DNA from: CPC320 sp002684375
Lineage (GTDB): Bacteria > Pseudomonadota > Alphaproteobacteria > Rhodobacterales > Rhodobacteraceae
NCBI GenBank assembly: GCA_965662545.1
Contig: CBFIHZ010000008.1
Location: forward strand, 42,325 to 106,324
Length of the DNA stretch: 64,000 nt
Reading direction: 5' to 3'
Program-made: the position numbers and the translations under genes
Notes under the pieces: model-generated
Seen by the model: only the letters and a program-made list of their open reading frames with translations
The model's database searches: none
What the model was told of the DNA's origin: nothing
In this document: piece after piece, positions 36,969-46,147 of the stretch
Position numbering within the stretch: the stretch's first letter is position 1
Layout of the letters: each line of letters starts with the position of its first letter

Positions 36969-37699
36969 ACGTTCGGCCTTTCAGGCTGTTTGGGGGGGCG
37001 AGGGCTGTGCAGGCCGCATTCCGTTTTGGTCTGTCCGGGCCATCGCCCCGATCGGGGGTCTTCGCCGGTCGCGACGGGCGACGTACAGGGCAGACAGCCA
37101 ATTGAGGGATAGCCCTTTTTGACCAGTGGGTGTCGTGGCAATTTATTTTTTGTCAGATACTGATCCACATCGTTCCTGCTCCATTGTGCCAGAGGGTTGA
37201 TCTTGATTTTGTCTCGGTCCGGATCCATCTCAAACCACGCGACAGTTGCACGGCTGCTTCCCTGAAATCGCTTGCGACCGCTGATCCAACCGTCAAAGCG
37301 CCGCAATGCGTGGTTCAGCGGAGCGGTTTTGCGCAAATAACAACAGGCATCGGGATCGCTTTGATGCAATTGTCCGAGCGGATCTATGCGCGTGTGTTGA
37401 TCCGCCTTTGCGCGGATTATTTGTACATTTGTCAGTCCCAGTAGCGCGCTAACCTGCTGTTGGTATCGCAGTGTTTCGGTGAACAGCAGGTCTGTATCGA
37501 TGAAAAGTACCGGAAGGTCGGCATCCACCTGAGCGACCAAATGCAATAGAACGACGGCCTCGGCGCCAAAACTTGATACCAGGGCCAAGCGTCCGGGTTT
37601 GATCAGGCGGTGGGTCATCGCAATTATTGCAAGACTGTTAAGCCTGTGGCTTTGCTTGTTGAGGTCCGCGACCCATTTTCTGCGTTCTTCAGGCTGCAT
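36965..37699 (-). CDS. cysH: Phosphoadenylyl/adenylyl-sulfate reductase
   Basis: 244 residues. PAPS-reductase fold with the nucleotide loop LVSSFGAEAVVLLHL, the WISGRKRFQGSSR block, and the C-terminal ECGLH containing the active-site Cys. Two Cys pairs, DPDACCYLRK and GCLPCTSP, are present; these ligate a [4Fe-4S] cluster and mark the subgroup that can use APS directly. Reduces activated sulfate to sulfite. Overlaps cysI (11 bases) upstream and the DUF934 gene downstream. Confidence 0.94.
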   Translation of the reverse strand: MQPEERRKWVADLNKQSHRLNSLAIIAMTHRLIKPGRLALVSSFGAEAVVLLHLVAQVDADLPVLFIDTDLLFTETLRYQQQVSALLGLTNVQIIRAKADQHTRIDPLGQLHQSDPDACCYLRKTAPLNHALRRFDGWISGRKRFQGSSRATVAWFEMDPDRDKIKINPLAQWSRNDVDQYLTKNKLPRHPLVKKGYPSIGCLPCTSPVATGEDPRSGRWPGQTKTECGLHSPRPPKQPERPNV

Positions 37700-39365
37700 T
37701 GACTTGCCTTATGCGGGTTGTTTCCGGATAGAGCGCGGTTTTGAAAGGCGCGAGCCCAACGCGCCGGTAGGTTTGCAAAAACGCCTCAGACCGGTCCGTC
37801 CGCAATTCCAGATATGCGGTAACCAGCCGGTCAATTGCCGGTACAATCTCATCGGCCGAAAATCCCGGTCCTGCGCGATCGCCGATTGCCGCGGTCTCGG
37901 TTGCGTCACCACCAAGGGTGATTTGATAGTTTTCCACCCCGGCACGGTCCAGACCCAGAATGCCGATATGACCGATGTGATGATGGCCGCAGGCGTTAAT
38001 ACATCCAGAGATTTTGACTTTAAGCACGCCAATATCATGCTCTGCTTTTAGGGTGTCGAAATGCGTGGCAATTTCTTGGGCGATCGGGATGGAACGCGCG
38101 GTCGCCAAGGCGCAATAATCCATTCCAGGGCAGGCGATAATGTCTGAGATCAAGCCAATATTTGCCGCAGCCAACCCAGCGCGCTGCAACATCTTATGCA
38201 CGGTCTCAAGATCACTTTTATGCACATGCGGCAAGATCAGGTTCTGTTCGTGGCTGACGCGCAATTCGTCATGGCCATAGTGTTCGGCAATCTCGGCCAT
38301 CACGCGCATCTGCTCTGCGCTGGCATCCCCCGGAGTCTTGCCAGGTGTTTTCAGGCTGATCGAGACAATGGCGTAGGCGTGGTTACGATGGGGGTGGGTA
38401 TTGGTGTTGACCCAATCGCGAAAAACGCGGTCCAAACCATAGCGCTGCTCAAAAGCTTTTACCGGGCCGGTCTTGAAGGTCGGTGGGGCAAATCCAGTCC
38501 TGATCTGCTCTAGTAGGCGTTGGTCATTACCTTGAAAACTGCCACGCAGTAGTGCAAAGCGCTCTTCTACCAAAGCTCGGATCTTGTCGATGCCGTGCTC
38601 GTGAACAGTGATTTTGATCCGCGCTTTGTATTTATTGTCGCGTCGGCCAAGCAGATTCCAGACGCTTACAATGGCTTCAAGATAAGGCAGCAGATCGGCG
38701 GGAGTGATGAATTCGCGGATCACCTTGCCAATCATTGGAGTGCGTCCCAAACCGCCGCCAATGATCACTTCAAACCCGACCAAGCCCTGCTTTTTGACCA
38801 TGCGCAGGCCAATGTCATGCGCGCGGGTCACGGCGCGGTCTCGGGGGCTGCCGGAAAGGGCGATTTTAAATTTGCGCGGCAGAAACTGAAACTCTGGGTG
38901 GTCGGTCGACCATTGTCGGATCAGTTCGGCATAGGGACGTGGATCCTCAAGCTCATCGGCGGCAGCACCGGCAAAGTGATCGGCGGTGACGTTTCGAATA
39001 GTGTTTCCCGAGGTCTGGATTGCATGCATATCCACATCTCCTAATGCGTCGAGGATATCGGCGACATCAGGCAGCTTGGGCCAGTTGAACTGGATGTTTT
39101 GCCGCGTGGTGAAATGGCCATAGCCTTTGTCCCAACGATCGGCAATCATCGCCAACTGGCGCATTTGCCCACCGTTCAGGCTGCCGTAAGGGATTGCCAC
39201 CCGGAGCATATAGGCGTGAAGCTGCAGATAGAGCCCGTTCATCAACCGCAGGGGTTTGAACTCATCTTCCGTCAACGAACCGTTCAGTCTGCGCTCAATC
39301 TGGGCGCGAAACTGTGCGTTGCGCTGGCGGATAAAATCACTATCAAACTGGCTGTATTTATACAT
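37689..39365 (-). CDS. cysI: Sulfite (nitrite/sulfite) reductase, sirohaem protein
   Basis: 558 residues from ATG 39365 (MYKYSQFDSDFIRQRNAQFR); a longer upstream frame overlaps the DUF2849 gene and is ignored. Sirohaem/[4Fe-4S] Cys motifs CPGMDYCALA and GCINACGHHHIGHIG; substrate-binding Arg/Lys stretch HFTTRQNIQFNW. Six-electron reduction of sulfite to sulfide. Operon order cysG - DUF2849 - cysI - cysH - DUF934, each overlapping or nearly overlapping the next. Confidence 0.94.
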   Translation of the reverse strand: MYKYSQFDSDFIRQRNAQFRAQIERRLNGSLTEDEFKPLRLMNGLYLQLHAYMLRVAIPYGSLNGGQMRQLAMIADRWDKGYGHFTTRQNIQFNWPKLPDVADILDALGDVDMHAIQTSGNTIRNVTADHFAGAAADELEDPRPYAELIRQWSTDHPEFQFLPRKFKIALSGSPRDRAVTRAHDIGLRMVKKQGLVGFEVIIGGGLGRTPMIGKVIREFITPADLLPYLEAIVSVWNLLGRRDNKYKARIKITVHEHGIDKIRALVEERFALLRGSFQGNDQRLLEQIRTGFAPPTFKTGPVKAFEQRYGLDRVFRDWVNTNTHPHRNHAYAIVSISLKTPGKTPGDASAEQMRVMAEIAEHYGHDELRVSHEQNLILPHVHKSDLETVHKMLQRAGLAAANIGLISDIIACPGMDYCALATARSIPIAQEIATHFDTLKAEHDIGVLKVKISGCINACGHHHIGHIGILGLDRAGVENYQITLGGDATETAAIGDRAGPGFSADEIVPAIDRLVTAYLELRTDRSEAFLQTYRRVGLAPFKTALYPETTRIRQVNAA

Positions 39366-39666
39366 TTTCTGCACTTTCTTGCTTGCCGTGAAAGTAATTA
39401 GAGGGGCCCGTACGGCGGAATTCCTCGCGGAAGTGCCGTGGCTCTGGCCCAGTCTCTGCGGGGGTGACATCCGCCAGATAAGCGCCGATGATATTCAGGA
39501 CATCACTGCTGCCAACTGCCAGTCGCGCCTTTGCGGTGGCTTCATCTTGCAGGACCTCGGCCTCGGCGAGGTGACGGCTCCAATTGTTAACCTCTGTCAG
39601 GTAAACCACGTCGCCCTCGCGCAGATCATTGGCGGTGACAACTTTATCGATGAACGGTCGGACCAT
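39358..39666 (-). CDS. DUF2849 protein
   Basis: 102 residues. The start VTANDLREGDVVYLTEVNNWSRHLAEAEVL and ending TGPEPRHFREEFRRTGPSNYF match DUF2849, a small alphaproteobacterial family encoded between siroheme synthase and sulfite reductase. The stop overlaps the cysI start region and the start overlaps the cysG stop, so translation is coupled through the operon. Function unknown; association suggests a role in sulfite reductase assembly or sirohaem delivery (inference). Confidence 0.9.
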   Translation of the reverse strand: MVRPFIDKVVTANDLREGDVVYLTEVNNWSRHLAEAEVLQDEATAKARLAVGSSDVLNIIGAYLADVTPAETGPEPRHFREEFRRTGPSNYFHGKQESAENV

Positions 39667-41063
39667 TACGCCAGATCCCTTTGCAAGATGTGTTGCAGAG
39701 TTTGCACTGCGTCACGGGGGGGCAAACCGTAAAGGCTGAGAACGGGGCCTTGAAAGGCGTGGGTCTGATGACATTGCGCCAGATCAACGAGTGTTGTCGC
39801 AACCACGCGTTCATCTGCGCGCGAGGCATTTTCCACCAGCGTGATCGGTGTTTTGGCGGCGGCACCATGCATCAAAAGACGCCCTTGAATGAAGCGCGCG
39901 GCGGTCGTGCTCATATAGAAGGCGGCAATTTCGTTGGGGCGTGCCAAAAGGGTCCAATCGTGATCGGCAAAGCCTTTGATATCCTGGCCCGACAAGAACC
40001 GCACGTCTGTATTGCGGTGCCGTTTTGTCAGGCTTTGGCCGATACTGGCAACTGCGGCCGAGGCGGCGGTGATGCCGGGGACAATAGACCATGCAATCTC
40101 CTGCGCATCACAGGCGTCCAGTTCTTCGTCTAGCCGACCGAAAAGGGTTGGGTCACCACCCTTTAAGCGCACCACCTGCGCACCTTTTAGGGCATGAACG
40201 CAGAGCAATGCATTGATATCATCCTGTGATGTCGCGGGGCCAAAGCCAATTTTACCAACCTCAATGATATGGGCTTCGCGGCGGGCCAGTTCAAGAATTT
40301 CTGGCGCAACCAAACGGTCGTGCAAGATTACATCTGCCCGGTCCAAAAGCCTGCGCGCGCGCAGTGTCAACAGATCAGGATCCCCGGGGCCGGCGCCGAC
40401 AAAGGCGACATGGCCTTTGCGAGGTGTCTTTGACAGATGCATAAGCAGCAAGTCAGATAGGGCTGTTTTTACGGCCCGCGGACCTGATTTTGCAAAGGCT
40501 TGGGGGCCGGCGCGAAAGTAAAAATCAGACCAAAAATCGCGGCGCCCCCTCCCATATGGCAACGCTCTGGCCTGATCGCGAAAAGCTTTGCCAATTCGGG
40601 CTAAAATGCCAAGGTTTGTCGGAAGCTGAGCCTCGATATCGGCTTTGATCGCCCGCGCCAGAACCGGGGCTGCGCCCTCGGTGCCGATGGCCACAGTGAC
40701 AGGATCGCGATCAACTATGGCGGGGGTGATGAATTGGCTCTCGGCCAGATTGTCGACTATATTTATCAAAGCGCCCGCGGCCTCTGCGATCTTGGCGACG
40801 CGGGCGTCTTCCGCCGCATTCTCATTGGCTGCGTAAAACAAGACCGCCCCGGTCACATCGCCAGCACCCAAGGCGCGCGGCACCAGTTGTAAGCGGTCTT
40901 GCGCTGCCCATGCTTTGATCTCGTCACAGGCTTCGGCGGCAAAAGTCACGATTTTTGCTTCAGTCTTCATCAGAAGACGTAGTTTTGCAATTGCTGCCTC
41001 ACCGCCGCCTGAAAGGACGATTTTACGGTTTTGAACAGCAATGAAAATTGGAAAATGTTGCAT
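39666..41063 (-). CDS. cysG: Sirohaem synthase CysG (fused dehydrogenase/ferrochelatase and methyltransferase)
   Basis: 465 residues. N-terminal part (about 1-150): precorrin-2 dehydrogenase/sirohydrochlorin ferrochelatase with the VLSGGGEAAIAKLRLL nucleotide motif and NIVDNLAESQFITPAI. C-terminal part (about 215-460): uroporphyrinogen III methyltransferase, GHVAFVGAGPGDPDLLTLRA, DVILHDRLV, VRLKGGDPTLFGR, and VPGITAASAAVASIG. Makes sirohaem for CysI. First gene of the sulfur operon, divergent from an Lrp/AsnC regulator. Confidence 0.95.
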   Translation of the reverse strand: MQHFPIFIAVQNRKIVLSGGGEAAIAKLRLLMKTEAKIVTFAAEACDEIKAWAAQDRLQLVPRALGAGDVTGAVLFYAANENAAEDARVAKIAEAAGALINIVDNLAESQFITPAIVDRDPVTVAIGTEGAAPVLARAIKADIEAQLPTNLGILARIGKAFRDQARALPYGRGRRDFWSDFYFRAGPQAFAKSGPRAVKTALSDLLLMHLSKTPRKGHVAFVGAGPGDPDLLTLRARRLLDRADVILHDRLVAPEILELARREAHIIEVGKIGFGPATSQDDINALLCVHALKGAQVVRLKGGDPTLFGRLDEELDACDAQEIAWSIVPGITAASAAVASIGQSLTKRHRNTDVRFLSGQDIKGFADHDWTLLARPNEIAAFYMSTTAARFIQGRLLMHGAAAKTPITLVENASRADERVVATTLVDLAQCHQTHAFQGPVLSLYGLPPRDAVQTLQHILQRDLA

Positions 41064-41140
41064 CGCGACTTCCTATGACCTGTATTTACAGTTGAAATAT
41101 AGAATTATTTTCTGCTAAAATACTATATGAGAAGTTAAAT

Positions 41141-41156
41141 AAGAACATATGTTCTT
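41141..41156. promoter_or_regulatory. Perfect 16-bp palindrome in the cysG/Lrp divergent promoter
   Basis: AAGAACATATGTTCTT is fully symmetrical and lies in the 143 bp gap between cysG (minus) and the Lrp/AsnC gene (plus). A second GTTCT occurs at about 41182. Position and symmetry make it a candidate operator for the adjacent regulator controlling the sulfur operon and itself; binding is inferred only. Confidence 0.55.
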
Positions 41157-41206
41157 TATCAAGGTATTTTTGATAGAGCTGTTCTAATAGAGTTAAAGGA
41201 TTAAAG

Positions 41207-41668
41207 ATGTCGGTTCTTCCAGATGAAATAGACCGGAAAATTCTTGCAGAGCTGCAGCGTGATGCCAGCCAGTCATTAGATGAAATTGCACGGAAAGTGG
41301 GGTCTTCTAAGACGCCGGTTTGGAATCGTATTCGCAAATTACGCGAGGCTGGGATCATTGGTCAGCAGACGGTTGTGCTAAATGCCGAGGCCCTGGGCTT
41401 TGAGGCCTGCTTTTTCGTGCTCATTCGAACCAGTGAACATGAGGCGGGTTGGCAGGAGGCGTTTTTACAGGCGTTGCTGTCTCGTGCAGAGGTGCAGGAG
41501 GCACACAGACTGGCGGGAGATGTCGATTATATCCTAAAAGTCCGGGTGAAAAACGCCCGGGCCTATGACGCGTTCTATCAGGCGTTGATCTCAGAGGTGC
41601 GGGTGCATAATGTGACGGCCTTGTTGTCAATGGAAGAGATCAAATCGACCACCAATCTGCCGTTGTAG
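41207..41668 (+). CDS. Lrp/AsnC-family transcriptional regulator
   Basis: 153 residues. N-terminal helix-turn-helix (about 5-60: DEIDRKILAELQRDASQSLDEIARKVGSSKTPVWNRIRKLREAGII) and a C-terminal RAM ligand-binding domain (about 70-150: VQEAHRLAGDVDYILKVRVKNARAYDAFYQALI). Divergent from the cysG-cysI-cysH operon, a classic arrangement for a local regulator, so it probably controls sulfate reduction genes, perhaps in response to cysteine or another amino acid (inference). Confidence 0.93.
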   Translation: MSVLPDEIDRKILAELQRDASQSLDEIARKVGSSKTPVWNRIRKLREAGIIGQQTVVLNAEALGFEACFFVLIRTSEHEAGWQEAFLQALLSRAEVQEAHRLAGDVDYILKVRVKNARAYDAFYQALISEVRVHNVTALLSMEEIKSTTNLPL

Positions 41669-41693
41669 GGCAATACCTGCACGTCGCGGAGCT

Positions 41694-42893
41694 TCAGCAA
41701 TTTATCATCAGGCGTTCGAGCCCGTGAAAGTGATACAGGTTGGCATAGCGTGGTGGTTCGGCCAAGCGCAATGTCGGGCAGCGCTCAAACAAAATTGGCA
41801 GCGCTATTTGCAGCTCTAGCCGCGCCAGCGCTGCGCCAACGCAAAAGTGAATGCCGCCTCCAAAGGCGGTGTTCACCTTCCGGTTGCGCTGCGGGTTAAA
41901 TACGTCGGGATCGGCCCAGACTGCCGGGTCACGATTGGCCGCCGCCAGCATCAATGCGACCTGATCGCCGCGTTTGAACTTATAGTCAAACACGGTCACA
42001 TCCTCATAGGCGTAGCGGGTGAACAATTGTAGCGGCGGATCAAACCGCAGAATTTCTTCGACTGTGTCGGCTATGGCATTTGGGGCCAGAGCTGTGCGCG
42101 GGGTTTCACTTTCGAGCAGTACTTTGACACCGTTGCCAAGGCTGTGCACCGTGGCTTCATGCCCAGCGTTTAACAGCAGTATGCACGTGGTAATCAATTC
42201 GTCGATCGACAGCTTTTCACCATTTTCTTCTGCGGCAATCAGATGGGTGATCAGATCATCCTGCGGTTGCGACCGTCGGGCTTTGATATAGCCGCGCATG
42301 AAGGCTACGAAGTCCTGTGCCGCGCAAACTGCACGGGTTTCAATTTCGGTATCCCGGCGCGCTTGATACATCGCCACCATCGCGTTCGACCATGCGAGCA
42401 ACTGAGCGGCCATATTGTCCGGGACGCCAAGCAGACGCGCGATAACAATTACGGGCAGCTTATTACCGAACTGTGCAATCAGATCAAATGGTTCGGTTAG
42501 CTTTCCTGATGCGATTGGTGCGGCTGTCAGAAATTCGTGACATAACTGCGTGATCTCAGGCGACAGTTCCCGTATCCGCCGCGAAGTGAACGCCCGCAGG
42601 ACCAAGCCGCGCAGGCGGGTATGGCGGGGCGGTTCCAGTTCCAGCATCGAGTGGGCCTCGACCGCATAGAAAGGCGCCAGAACCGCGGGGGGGGGTACCT
42701 GCATTTCGACAGGAATTTCACGCCCGAACCTCCGATCTTTCAACAGCATGGAAACCGCCCTATGGGAAAAGGCGGCGGGCATCTGATAATCTTCCCAAAA
42801 GGAGATGTCGCCGTGTTGTTGGGCCTCGCGATAAAACCCGTAGGGATTTTGTACAAATGCCGGGTCTGTCGGGGATTGTGAAAGCGTTGCCAT
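41694..42893 (-). CDS. Cytochrome P450
   Basis: 399 residues from ATG 42893 (MATLSQSPTDPAFVQNPYG). Haem-binding loop AFGGGIHFCVGAALARLELQIAL with the axial Cys, I-helix LLNAGHEATVHSLGNG, K-helix EILR of VEEILRFDPPLQLFTRYA. Soluble class I bacterial P450; it needs a ferredoxin and reductase not encoded alongside. Substrate unknown. Divergent from dctB with about 60 bp between the start codons. Confidence 0.95.
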   Translation of the reverse strand: MATLSQSPTDPAFVQNPYGFYREAQQHGDISFWEDYQMPAAFSHRAVSMLLKDRRFGREIPVEMQVPPPAVLAPFYAVEAHSMLELEPPRHTRLRGLVLRAFTSRRIRELSPEITQLCHEFLTAAPIASGKLTEPFDLIAQFGNKLPVIVIARLLGVPDNMAAQLLAWSNAMVAMYQARRDTEIETRAVCAAQDFVAFMRGYIKARRSQPQDDLITHLIAAEENGEKLSIDELITTCILLLNAGHEATVHSLGNGVKVLLESETPRTALAPNAIADTVEEILRFDPPLQLFTRYAYEDVTVFDYKFKRGDQVALMLAAANRDPAVWADPDVFNPQRNRKVNTAFGGGIHFCVGAALARLELQIALPILFERCPTLRLAEPPRYANLYHFHGLERLMINC

Positions 42894-42956
42894 GTGACCG
42901 TCTGAAAGAAATTGAGGTCTGGTCAATTGATCCGCTCCGCGTCTAGATTGCAAGCG

Positions 42957-44705
42957 ATGAAAGCAAAATTTGCATATCGCGGGTGGATCACGGCCACGTT
43001 CTTTCTGTCTTTGGCGGTTTTTTCCTACGTGATCTATGTGGCTTCATACGGTCAGGCTCTGGACCGTCTGGCGCGGAGTGGTGCGGCCGATGTGACCCTT
43101 GCTGCGGATCGGTTGCAAAGCCAATTGCAACGTTATCAAGAAATGGTTGTCCTGCTCAGCGATCACCCCGCGTTGAATATCTTGGCGCAAACCGATCAAA
43201 AAAACCATGCCACTGCAGATGCGCTTTTGCTAGAGGCAGCTGATAAAACGGCGGCGCTGACACTATTCTTTGCGGATGCTCAGGGCCGGGTTTTGGCCTC
43301 GGCCCATGGTAAATATCCAGATGATCTGACCCGGCAAGGTTATTTCCGCCGGGCCATGAACGGAGCGCTGGGCAAGCAGCATGGCAGCGATGACGTTTTT
43401 AAAAAGCGCGCGTTCTATTTTGCTGCGCCATCGTTTGGAAATACCCGGCAAGTGCAGGGCGCGCTTGTGGTGGTTGTCGATATCGAACGGCTTGAAACCG
43501 ATTGGCGTGGTAGGGGGCCCGCGGTTTTTTTTAGTGACGATAAAGGCGAGGTGTTCATAAGCAACCGATCTGAACTGCTGTCGTTAAACCAGACCTTGGG
43601 CAGATCAGAGGCGGCTGGCTCATGGTCCGCGTCGATCACGTCTGTCGGCCTGCACGAAGTTTGGAAATTGGATTTGGGCCCTTATTTGCCCCGTCAGGCG
43701 TTGCATCTGACGCAATCATTGCCGACGATAGGTATGACTGCAGAGGCTTTGATCGACGTGGCACCCGCCCTGAGGCTGGCAGGATTGCAGGCGATGATGA
43801 TGACCGCTGCAGTGTTTATCATCGTGGCACTTTTGTTTTTTACGACTGAACGGCGACGCAGTTTATCGATGGCCAACATCACGTTGGAGCGGCGTGTAAG
43901 CGAGCGCACCCAGGCGCTTTCAGACATAAATCGGCAATTGCGGCGGGAAATATCGGAACGTCAAGACGCGGAGGCGGCGTTACAACAAGCGCAGACGGAT
44001 TTGGTTCAGGCAGAAAAGCTGACTGCATTGGGTAAGCTAAGCGCTGGTATCAGCCATGAATTGAATCAGCCCCTTATGGCGATTCAACAGTTTGCCGCTA
44101 ATGGCGCAGAATTTCTTGAGCGCGATAGGCCGGGCAAAGCGGCTGATAATTTGACGCGGATTGCCGAACTTGCGCATCGTATGGGGCGGATTATCAAAAA
44201 CCTGCGGGCCTTTGTGCGCAATGAAAGTGAACCGATGAGCCGTGTGGATATTGTCGCTGTCATCGATGGGGCGCTGGAGCTCTCGACCGCGCGCCTCAAG
44301 CGCTCAGGCATTGTTGTGCGATGGCACGCGCCGCAAGCCCCCGTTTGGGTGCAGGGCGGCGACGTGCGTCTGGGGCAGGTTATGGCTAATCTTTTCGGCA
44401 ATGCGATCGATGCGATGGCGGGACAGAAACAAGGAGCGCTTGAGGTGACCCTGGTCAAAGCCCCTGATTATGTATCGATTACCGTTGCGGATACGGGTCC
44501 GGGGATTGCACGGCCCGAAAAAATGTTTGATCCGTTTTATTCCACCAAAGAGGTTGGCAGCGATGAAGGGATGGGCCTAGGTCTGTCAATTTCTTATGGT
44601 CTTTTGCAAAGCTTTGGCGGTAAGATTGTCGGCCGCAACCGTCCGGGTCGCGGCGCTGAATTTATAATAGAATTGGTTCACGCTCCGGTGGAGGGCATTG
44701 AATAA
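42957..44705 (+). CDS. dctB: C4-dicarboxylate sensor histidine kinase DctB-like
   Basis: 582 residues from ATG 42957. Two membrane helices (about 9-29 and 277-300) flank a periplasmic PAS-like sensor domain; then a coiled-coil (SERTQALSDINRQLRREISERQDAEAALQQAQTD), a HisKA domain with phosphorylatable His in LSAGISHELNQPL, and an HATPase domain (NLFGNAIDAM, VADTGPGI, GMGLGLSIS). DctB senses C4-dicarboxylates such as succinate. The stop overlaps dctD by one base. No dctPQM transporter genes are in the window. Confidence 0.9.
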   Translation: MKAKFAYRGWITATFFLSLAVFSYVIYVASYGQALDRLARSGAADVTLAADRLQSQLQRYQEMVVLLSDHPALNILAQTDQKNHATADALLLEAADKTAALTLFFADAQGRVLASAHGKYPDDLTRQGYFRRAMNGALGKQHGSDDVFKKRAFYFAAPSFGNTRQVQGALVVVVDIERLETDWRGRGPAVFFSDDKGEVFISNRSELLSLNQTLGRSEAAGSWSASITSVGLHEVWKLDLGPYLPRQALHLTQSLPTIGMTAEALIDVAPALRLAGLQAMMMTAAVFIIVALLFFTTERRRSLSMANITLERRVSERTQALSDINRQLRREISERQDAEAALQQAQTDLVQAEKLTALGKLSAGISHELNQPLMAIQQFAANGAEFLERDRPGKAADNLTRIAELAHRMGRIIKNLRAFVRNESEPMSRVDIVAVIDGALELSTARLKRSGIVVRWHAPQAPVWVQGGDVRLGQVMANLFGNAIDAMAGQKQGALEVTLVKAPDYVSITVADTGPGIARPEKMFDPFYSTKEVGSDEGMGLGLSISYGLLQSFGGKIVGRNRPGRGAEFIIELVHAPVEGIE

Positions 44706-45934
44706 TGCGTCAGGTTTTGGTGATTGATGACGACCGGGCTGTGCGCGACGCATTGGTCCAAACCTTGGAACTGGCCGACTGCAGGGTGATCAGCACAGGG
44801 TCTTTTGTTGCAGCAAAAGACTATATATCGCCTGATTTTGAGGGTATTATTCTGTCCGATATCAGGATGCCGGGCCGTGATGGCTTTCATGTTTTGAACT
44901 ATAGTCGTGAGGTTGATCACGATCTGCCGGTGGTGTTGCTGACTGGCGAGGGCGATATCCCAATGGCTGTTTCGGCAATGGCGCAGGGGGCCTTCAGCTT
45001 TTTAGAAAAACCCTGTGATTCGAAAGATCTTATGCGGGTGTTAGAGCGGGCCCTGCGGGCGCGGGCAACCGTGCTTGAAAATCGTCGGCTCAAAACTCTG
45101 GCTACAGTTGGTGATCCTGCCGCGCGGCTGATTTTTGGCCGCTCGACGCTGGCTGAGGCGCTGCGTCATGAGGTCCGCGCCGCGGCCCGATTGGAGACCG
45201 CTGTGCTGGTCAAAGGCGCGCCGGGCACTGGTATTGCCAAGATTGCTGAGGTGTTGCATCTGTGTTCTGCGCGCGCCAAGGGAGCGTTCCACAAACGCTC
45301 GGCGTCCGGTCTTGAACGCGACGCTCTGCAACGCGAATGGCAGGCCTGCCATGGTGGCAGCCTGTTTCTTGATGAGATCACGGCCTTATCCGAGGATGCT
45401 CAAATGGCGCTGCTTGATCTGCTGGAGGCCGGATCCGAGACCCGTTTGCTTGCCGGATGTGTCACCCGCGATCCCTTGGCAAGGACGCAGTCGCCGGCGC
45501 TAAACAATGATCTGTTCTACCGGCTTGAGGTGGTGCAAGTGCGCATTCCAAGCCTTTCAGAACGAACCGAGGATATTCCAGTCTTGTTTCAACGTTATGT
45601 GACGCAGGCCTGTGAGCAGGCGGGCGTTGCCGAGCCGGAAATGTCTGCTGATTTCATGGCAGAACTGATGGCGCGCGACTGGCCAGGTAATGCCCACGCC
45701 TTGATGAGTGCGGCGATGCGCTTTGCTTTGGGATTGACCAACCCACAGGATGTGGGTGGCGATTTTGGGTTGACCGAACAGATGGCCCAAATCGAGAGGT
45801 CGCTGTTGGTAGCAGCGTTGCGAAAAACTAAGGGCCGGGCCTCGTTGACGGCGGAACAACTAAAAGTACCCCGCAAAACTTTTTATGACAGGCTGGCTCG
45901 CTATGGTTTGAAAGCCGAAGAATTTCGTGAATAG
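44705..45934 (+). CDS. dctD: DctD-like response regulator with degenerate AAA+ domain
   Basis: 409 residues. Receiver domain 1-120 with acidic pocket DDD at 8-10, phosphoacceptor Asp52 (SDIRMPG) and Lys102. The central region resembles a sigma-54 activator domain (Walker B GGSLFLDEI at 217-225) but Walker A reads GAPGTGIAKI (171-180) without the lysine, and the stretch that should hold the GAFTGA loop is shortened and lacks it. The C-terminal Fis-type helix-turn-helix is present (SLTAEQLKVPRKTFYDRLARYGL). It likely binds DNA but not as a normal sigma-54 activator. Partner of the overlapping dctB. Confidence 0.88.
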   Translation: MRQVLVIDDDRAVRDALVQTLELADCRVISTGSFVAAKDYISPDFEGIILSDIRMPGRDGFHVLNYSREVDHDLPVVLLTGEGDIPMAVSAMAQGAFSFLEKPCDSKDLMRVLERALRARATVLENRRLKTLATVGDPAARLIFGRSTLAEALRHEVRAAARLETAVLVKGAPGTGIAKIAEVLHLCSARAKGAFHKRSASGLERDALQREWQACHGGSLFLDEITALSEDAQMALLDLLEAGSETRLLAGCVTRDPLARTQSPALNNDLFYRLEVVQVRIPSLSERTEDIPVLFQRYVTQACEQAGVAEPEMSADFMAELMARDWPGNAHALMSAAMRFALGLTNPQDVGGDFGLTEQMAQIERSLLVAALRKTKGRASLTAEQLKVPRKTFYDRLARYGLKAEEFRE

Positions 45935-46147
45935 ATTTTTAGTCTGTGATGGCTAGAAATCGCAATGTGTTTTGTATCTTGCCAGAGTGCCTGCAGAATG
46001 ATTTTTTGTGGCTTTCCGGTTTCATTGAGGCGGATTCACGGCAAGAGGGTCGCCGTGAACCAGTAGTTGATTTGTCGCTCGTTTTTCGATGTGCAACCTC
46101 ATCCGCAGTCAGTTTTTATGCTCCAAAATACGTGATAATTTTAGTGT

